DNA of 9,032 bases, taken from positions 4,926 through 13,957 of the forward strand of contig CAJTPP010000064.1 in NCBI GenBank assembly GCA_910578235.1, given 5' to 3'. This document shows positions 6,097 through 9,032 of the stretch, piece by piece (positions within the stretch are counted from its first letter, which is position 1; every line of letters starts with the position of its first letter). Origin of the DNA: an uncultured Clostridia bacterium (GTDB lineage Bacteria > Bacillota > Clostridia > UBA1381). A model generated the notes under the pieces. That model was not told the DNA's origin, did not search any database, and saw only the letters and a list, made by a program, of their open reading frames with translations. Position numbers and translations under genes: made by a program.

Positions 6097-7641
6097 TCAT
6101 TTTTCCACCTGTAATATTTGCCTCATGGCATAAGGAACATTCTTCATAACAGCAGACGCTGTCACAGCCTCAATGCCGTACTTTTCCATAGCCATATCCC
6201 CTGCCAGACCGTGTATATACACTGCCATTGCCGCCGCAATGCTTTCCTCTACCCCTCTCGCGATAAAGGATGCGGTTATTCCCGCAAGCACATCGCCGCT
6301 TCCGCCGGTGGCAAGACCTGAATTGCCTGTAATATTAATATATTGTTCTCCCCGCAGACCTGTGACTATAGTATGATGTCCTTTTAATATAACGGTTACA
6401 CCGTATTCCTCGGCAAACTCTTTTGACACAACAAGTCTGTTTTCCTCTATATAATCCGGCTCAAGTCCTGTCAGTCGTACCATTTCAACCGTGTGCGGCG
6501 TAAAAATCACAGGGCATGCACAGCCGCTTAATATATCCATATTTTTTGCCGCCGCGTTTATTCCGTCCGCGTCAATTATCACAGGTACTTTTGAATTTTC
6601 CAACACCGCCTCAATGACGCGCGCAATATCAATACTTCTTCCCAGCCCCGGCCCTATAAGCACCGCATCCGCTTTTTCAACGCATTCCAGCACCCGTTCT
6701 CTCGCATTTGAAGAAATATGCCCGCCTATATCCTCAAGCGGCACAGTCATAACCTCCGTTGTTTTAGCCTCCATTGCTCCGTTCAGGCAAGAGGGCAAGG
6801 CTAATGTCACCAGACCGCTGCCCGCAAGTACCGCTGCCTGGGACGACAGATACGCCGCGCCTGTCATACCGGCAGAGCCGGCAATTACAAGCAGCTTGCC
6901 GTAATCGCCTTTTTGCGAGTTATTCTCACGCTTTGGGAAATGCTTTCTTATAAATTCCCCGTCCGTGGCATTAATTGTGATATTCTGATTTTCAATTATA
7001 TAGTCGGGTATTGATATATCCGCGACTGTAACCCTGCCTGTATAATCCGCAGCCGGAAACATAAGCATACCAACCTTATACGCCGCAAAGGTAACTGTCC
7101 TATCCGCCCTCACGCATATTCCGCATATTTCTCCGCTGTCTGAATTTATGCCGCTCGGAACGTCCACTGACAGGATATACGCTGAATTTTCATTGATATC
7201 ATTGATGACATCATAGCTTATACCACTCACGCTTCCGTGTATCCCCGTACCATATATAGCATCAATAATCATGTCGTGCGCGCGGATTATATAACGCAGA
7301 TGTTCCGTGTCGGAAATCACGTCAATATTGATGTTCATTTCCGTAATTATATCAAAATTAATTTTAGCGTCGCCTTTAAACTCGTTTCCGCACACAAGAT
7401 ATACGGAAACCTCCGCTCCCGCGTTATACAGATGTCTCGCTATTGCAAAGCCGTCGCCTCCATTATTGCCTTTTCCGCAAAATATCGCGGCGCGCTTTCC
7501 GCGCAAATTATCAAAATCTTCTTTTAACGCCTTTACACAGGCTATAGCCGCATTTTCCATAAGAACAATACTCGGTATACCGCCAATTTCACTCGCCGCC
7601 CTGTCAACATCACGCATCTGTGAAGCAAAACACGCTTTCAT
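6097..7641 (-). CDS. nnrD: Bifunctional NAD(P)H-hydrate epimerase / ADP-dependent NAD(P)H-hydrate dehydratase
   Basis: Repairs NADH and NADPH damaged by hydration. The 514-residue protein is the usual YjeF fusion. The epimerase domain (about 1-220) shows FCGKGNNGGDGFAIARHL (54-71), DAIYGTG (127-133) and VDVPSGINSDSG (159-170). The dehydratase domain (about 230-510, ribokinase-like) shows GDYGKLLVIAGSAGMTGAA (245-263), GPGLGR (330-335), DADGIN (357-362) and GNSGLATGGSGDVLAG (439-454) with catalytic aspartate D450. One departure: the usual TPHPGE block reads TPHTVE (381-386). The start has GGGGAGAG 6 nt upstream. The gene is 29 nt after the DUF6106-like gene and 33 nt before alr, in the same transcription unit. 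Function is secure by domain architecture; the effect of the altered motif is unknown. The epimerase half alone would be called nnrE. Confidence 0.95.
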   Translation of the reverse strand: MKACFASQMRDVDRAASEIGGIPSIVLMENAAIACVKALKEDFDNLRGKRAAIFCGKGNNGGDGFAIARHLYNAGAEVSVYLVCGNEFKGDAKINFDIITEMNINIDVISDTEHLRYIIRAHDMIIDAIYGTGIHGSVSGISYDVINDINENSAYILSVDVPSGINSDSGEICGICVRADRTVTFAAYKVGMLMFPAADYTGRVTVADISIPDYIIENQNITINATDGEFIRKHFPKRENNSQKGDYGKLLVIAGSAGMTGAAYLSSQAAVLAGSGLVTLALPSCLNGAMEAKTTEVMTVPLEDIGGHISSNARERVLECVEKADAVLIGPGLGRSIDIARVIEAVLENSKVPVIIDADGINAAAKNMDILSGCACPVIFTPHTVEMVRLTGLEPDYIEENRLVVSKEFAEEYGVTVILKGHHTIVTGLRGEQYINITGNSGLATGGSGDVLAGITASFIARGVEESIAAAMAVYIHGLAGDMAMEKYGIEAVTASAVMKNVPYAMRQILQVEK

Positions 7642-7670
7642 TTACATCTCTCCCCGCTGCCGCAAACTGA

Positions 7671-8246
7671 TTAGTCCTCTGTAACAAAAATTTTTCTCGG
7701 GTTAAATTTTTTTGCGGAATTAATCATCTTTGAAGTCGGCTGAAACAGTACTCTGACCGTTTCGCCGCCATCCTGTGAAAAATCGGCAAAATAAATACTT
7801 CCCCTTTCCTTATTTCCTGTAACATCTATCGTCTTACCCGGCTTTACATTTCTGTAATCATGATTATGCTCGCTGTCATTAACATTTGCGCATACGGATA
7901 TTTCCTTAAAATCAAACGAAATAATATGTTTTCTTCCTTTTTTTGACATTATCTTGTCAATATCCATTTCACTGTTGGTAAGAATATACTCATATTCTAT
8001 ATTCTGCATACCAATCAGGATATACACACCATACCATACCGCCGCGATAAGCATAAGCCCCACAAAACTTACTATCTGTCCTATTCCTGTGCCGGCCTGC
8101 CGCATCGTGACTCCTATAGCAAACATAAGCACAAAAAACATGCATGACAATGCCGCGGCAAGCAAAATAATTCCTACCATAAGCGCGGTTTGTTTACCTG
8201 TTTTCTTCCTCTTCACCATGTACTCAAGATAAATATCATCCATCAT
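7671..8246 (-). CDS. Two-helix membrane protein of unknown function, resembling DUF6106
   Basis: A 191-residue protein with no assigned role. A short charged N-terminus (MMDDIYLEYMVKRKKTGK) is followed by two hydrophobic helices at about 20-45 and 56-79. A mainly soluble C-terminal part from about 82 begins with IEYEYILTNSEMDIDKI. That pattern, two helices then a Y-x-[LI]-T-N strand, is common to bacterial PH-like membrane proteins. I believe this corresponds to the Firmicutes family catalogued as DUF6106, but this is from memory. The ATG at 8246 overlaps the rdgB TAA by one base and has AGGAGG 10 nt upstream, better placed than for the second ATG at 8243. Coupling to rdgB and to nnrD/nnrE says only that it is co-expressed with metabolite-repair genes. 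It is likely a real gene: well-formed site, no frameshift, plausible protein composition. Confidence 0.85.
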   Translation of the reverse strand: MMDDIYLEYMVKRKKTGKQTALMVGIILLAAALSCMFFVLMFAIGVTMRQAGTGIGQIVSFVGLMLIAAVWYGVYILIGMQNIEYEYILTNSEMDIDKIMSKKGRKHIISFDFKEISVCANVNDSEHNHDYRNVKPGKTIDVTGNKERGSIYFADFSQDGGETVRVLFQPTSKMINSAKKFNPRKIFVTED

Positions 8247-8839
8247 TATCGTTGTTCCTCCTCATTTTTTAATTTTTTACATAAATTTTCAAGCGCTCTG
8301 CCTCTGTGACTCACACCATTCTTTTCCTCGTCACTGCTTTCCGCAAATGTTTTTCCAAGTTCATTAGAAAAGAAAACCGGATCATAGCCAAAGCCGTTTT
8401 TTCCGCGCGGGGTATCTGTTATATATCCCTTGACTTCCCCCTCGGCGGTAACCTCCGTTCCGTCAGGCCAGATAAACGCAACAGCCGTCACAAATTTTGC
8501 GTCTCTGTTTTCCACGCCGTTCATCTCTTGCAGCAGCTTGTTTACCCTATCCTTATCCGTTGCGTTATCACCCGCGTATCTCGCGCTCCTGACGCCCGGC
8601 GCGCCTCCAAGCGCGTCCACACATATTCCGGAATCATCCGCCAATATCGGCAGATCACACAGCATTGCCACGGCTCTGGCCTTTATAAGCGCGTTGCGCT
8701 CAAAAGTATCGCCCGTTTCCTCCGCGTCAATGTCAATACCAATCTCCTGCTGAGATACAACTTCTATATCAAGCGGAGACAGAATTTCCTGCATTTCTTT
8801 TATTTTCCCTTTATTTTTTGTTGCAGCAATTACTTTCAT
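8246..8839 (-). CDS. rdgB: RdgB/HAM1 family dITP/XTP pyrophosphatase
   Basis: Hydrolyses dITP, ITP and XTP to monophosphate and pyrophosphate, keeping deaminated purines out of DNA and RNA. The 197-residue length is standard. Diagnostic features: the N-terminal ATKNKGK substrate loop (6-12), EETGDTFERNALIKA (40-54), LADDSGICVDALGGAPGVRS (66-85) containing the catalytic aspartates, NGFGYDPVFF (148-157) and SHRGRAL (177-183). The ATG gives the canonical family start MKVIAATKNKGK, although the AAAGGAG site (8855-8861) is 15 nt upstream, further than usual. It is the first gene of the operon under the promoter at 8904-8944, and its stop overlaps the next start by one base. Confidence 0.96.
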   Translation of the reverse strand: MKVIAATKNKGKIKEMQEILSPLDIEVVSQQEIGIDIDAEETGDTFERNALIKARAVAMLCDLPILADDSGICVDALGGAPGVRSARYAGDNATDKDRVNKLLQEMNGVENRDAKFVTAVAFIWPDGTEVTAEGEVKGYITDTPRGKNGFGYDPVFFSNELGKTFAESSDEEKNGVSHRGRALENLCKKLKNEEEQR

Positions 8840-8854
8840 TGTTATAATTATTAA

Positions 8855-8861
8855 CTCCTTT
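8855..8861 (-). promoter_or_regulatory. Distant Shine-Dalgarno sequence of rdgB
   Basis: AAAGGAG is a strong ribosome binding site but sits 15 nt before the ATG at 8839, against 6-10 nt for the other genes here. The intervening bases are all A, T or C-poor and give no better in-frame ATG, GTG or TTG that would keep the family N-terminus. Confidence 0.6.
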
Positions 8862-8903
8862 CACAAAACCGGGACTGAAAAATCTTTCATCCACATTTAG
8901 CTA

Positions 8904-8944
8904 ATTATACCATATATTGTACTACATATATAACTTTTTTGCAA
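8904..8944 (-). promoter_or_regulatory. Promoter region of the rdgB-to-mazF operon, two overlapping candidates
   Basis: On the minus strand, TTGCAA (8944-8939), a 17-nt spacer and TACAAT (8921-8916) form one SigA-type promoter. Slightly downstream, TGGTATAAT (8912-8904) is a perfect -10 hexamer with the extended TGn motif but a weak -35. Starts would be near 8909 and 8897, giving leaders of about 70 and 58 nt. Both could be used. Confidence 0.65.
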
Positions 8945-8948
8945 GCAT

Positions 8949-8976
8949 AAAAGGACTGCAATGCAGTCCTTTTTTT
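8949..8976. terminator. Hairpin terminator upstream of the rdgB promoter
   Basis: AAAAGGACTGC (8949-8959) and GCAGTCCTTTT (8963-8973) pair perfectly around a 3-nt loop. Seven T (8970-8976) end the plus-strand copy, but only four T end the minus-strand copy. It probably insulates this operon from a minus-strand gene beyond the right edge. The remaining 56 bases to the window end are AT-rich with no recognisable gene. Confidence 0.75.
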
Positions 8977-9032
8977 AATTCTTACCATATATCATTCAGC
9001 TTTTATTTTTAAATTTACTTTATAAACAATAC

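Noticed and set aside
8306..8854. A 182-codon plus-strand frame antisense to rdgB
   Set aside because: It mirrors a clear RdgB coding region, lacks a ribosome binding site and shows no family resemblance.

Overview
The window reads as ordinary chromosome of an anaerobic, low-to-moderate-GC Firmicute of the class Clostridia. The evidence is the gene order DUF512 - der - plsY - gpsA, the alr - mazE - mazF linkage shared with Bacillus and Clostridia, strong AGGAGG-type ribosome binding sites, AT-rich SigA-type promoters, and a DUF6106-like membrane protein. The genus cannot be set from the sequence alone. All ten protein genes are on the minus strand, so transcription runs from right to left.

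Right-hand operon (about 8944 down to 4270). A promoter at 8904-8944 precedes rdgB (clean-up of non-canonical purine triphosphates), a two-helix membrane protein of unknown function, nnrD/nnrE (NAD(P)H-hydrate repair, both activities fused), alr (alanine racemase), a short MazE-like antitoxin and MazF. It ends at a hairpin terminator at 4270-4299. Most junctions are tight: 1-nt overlap, 29 nt, 33 nt, 18 nt and 1 nt. Apart from the toxin-antitoxin pair, the theme is metabolite repair plus supply of D-alanine to the wall.

Intergenic gap (3877-4328, 452 bp). This is the most interesting stretch. It carries a minus-strand promoter for the left operon with a 13-bp imperfect inverted repeat over its -10 element. 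It also carries a divergent plus-strand promoter of very good quality (TTGAAA-17-TATTAT). Several hairpins follow the second promoter, ending in the shared bidirectional terminator. Together these predict an unannotated plus-strand RNA of about 255 nt that I cannot assign to a known family.

Left-hand operon (3938 down past position 1). The genes are a PDZ/radical-SAM-like DUF512 protein, the ribosome-assembly GTPase Der, PlsY (acyl-phosphate:glycerol-3-phosphate acyltransferase) and the 5' part of gpsA. GpsA makes the sn-glycerol-3-phosphate that PlsY acylates, so the last two genes are consecutive steps of phospholipid synthesis. Junctions here are 2, 13 and 2 nt, with Shine-Dalgarno sites inside or just after the preceding gene.

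I saw no tRNA, rRNA, CRISPR array, insertion sequence, phage gene or frameshifted gene. The right end (8977-9032) is AT-rich and holds nothing I can name.
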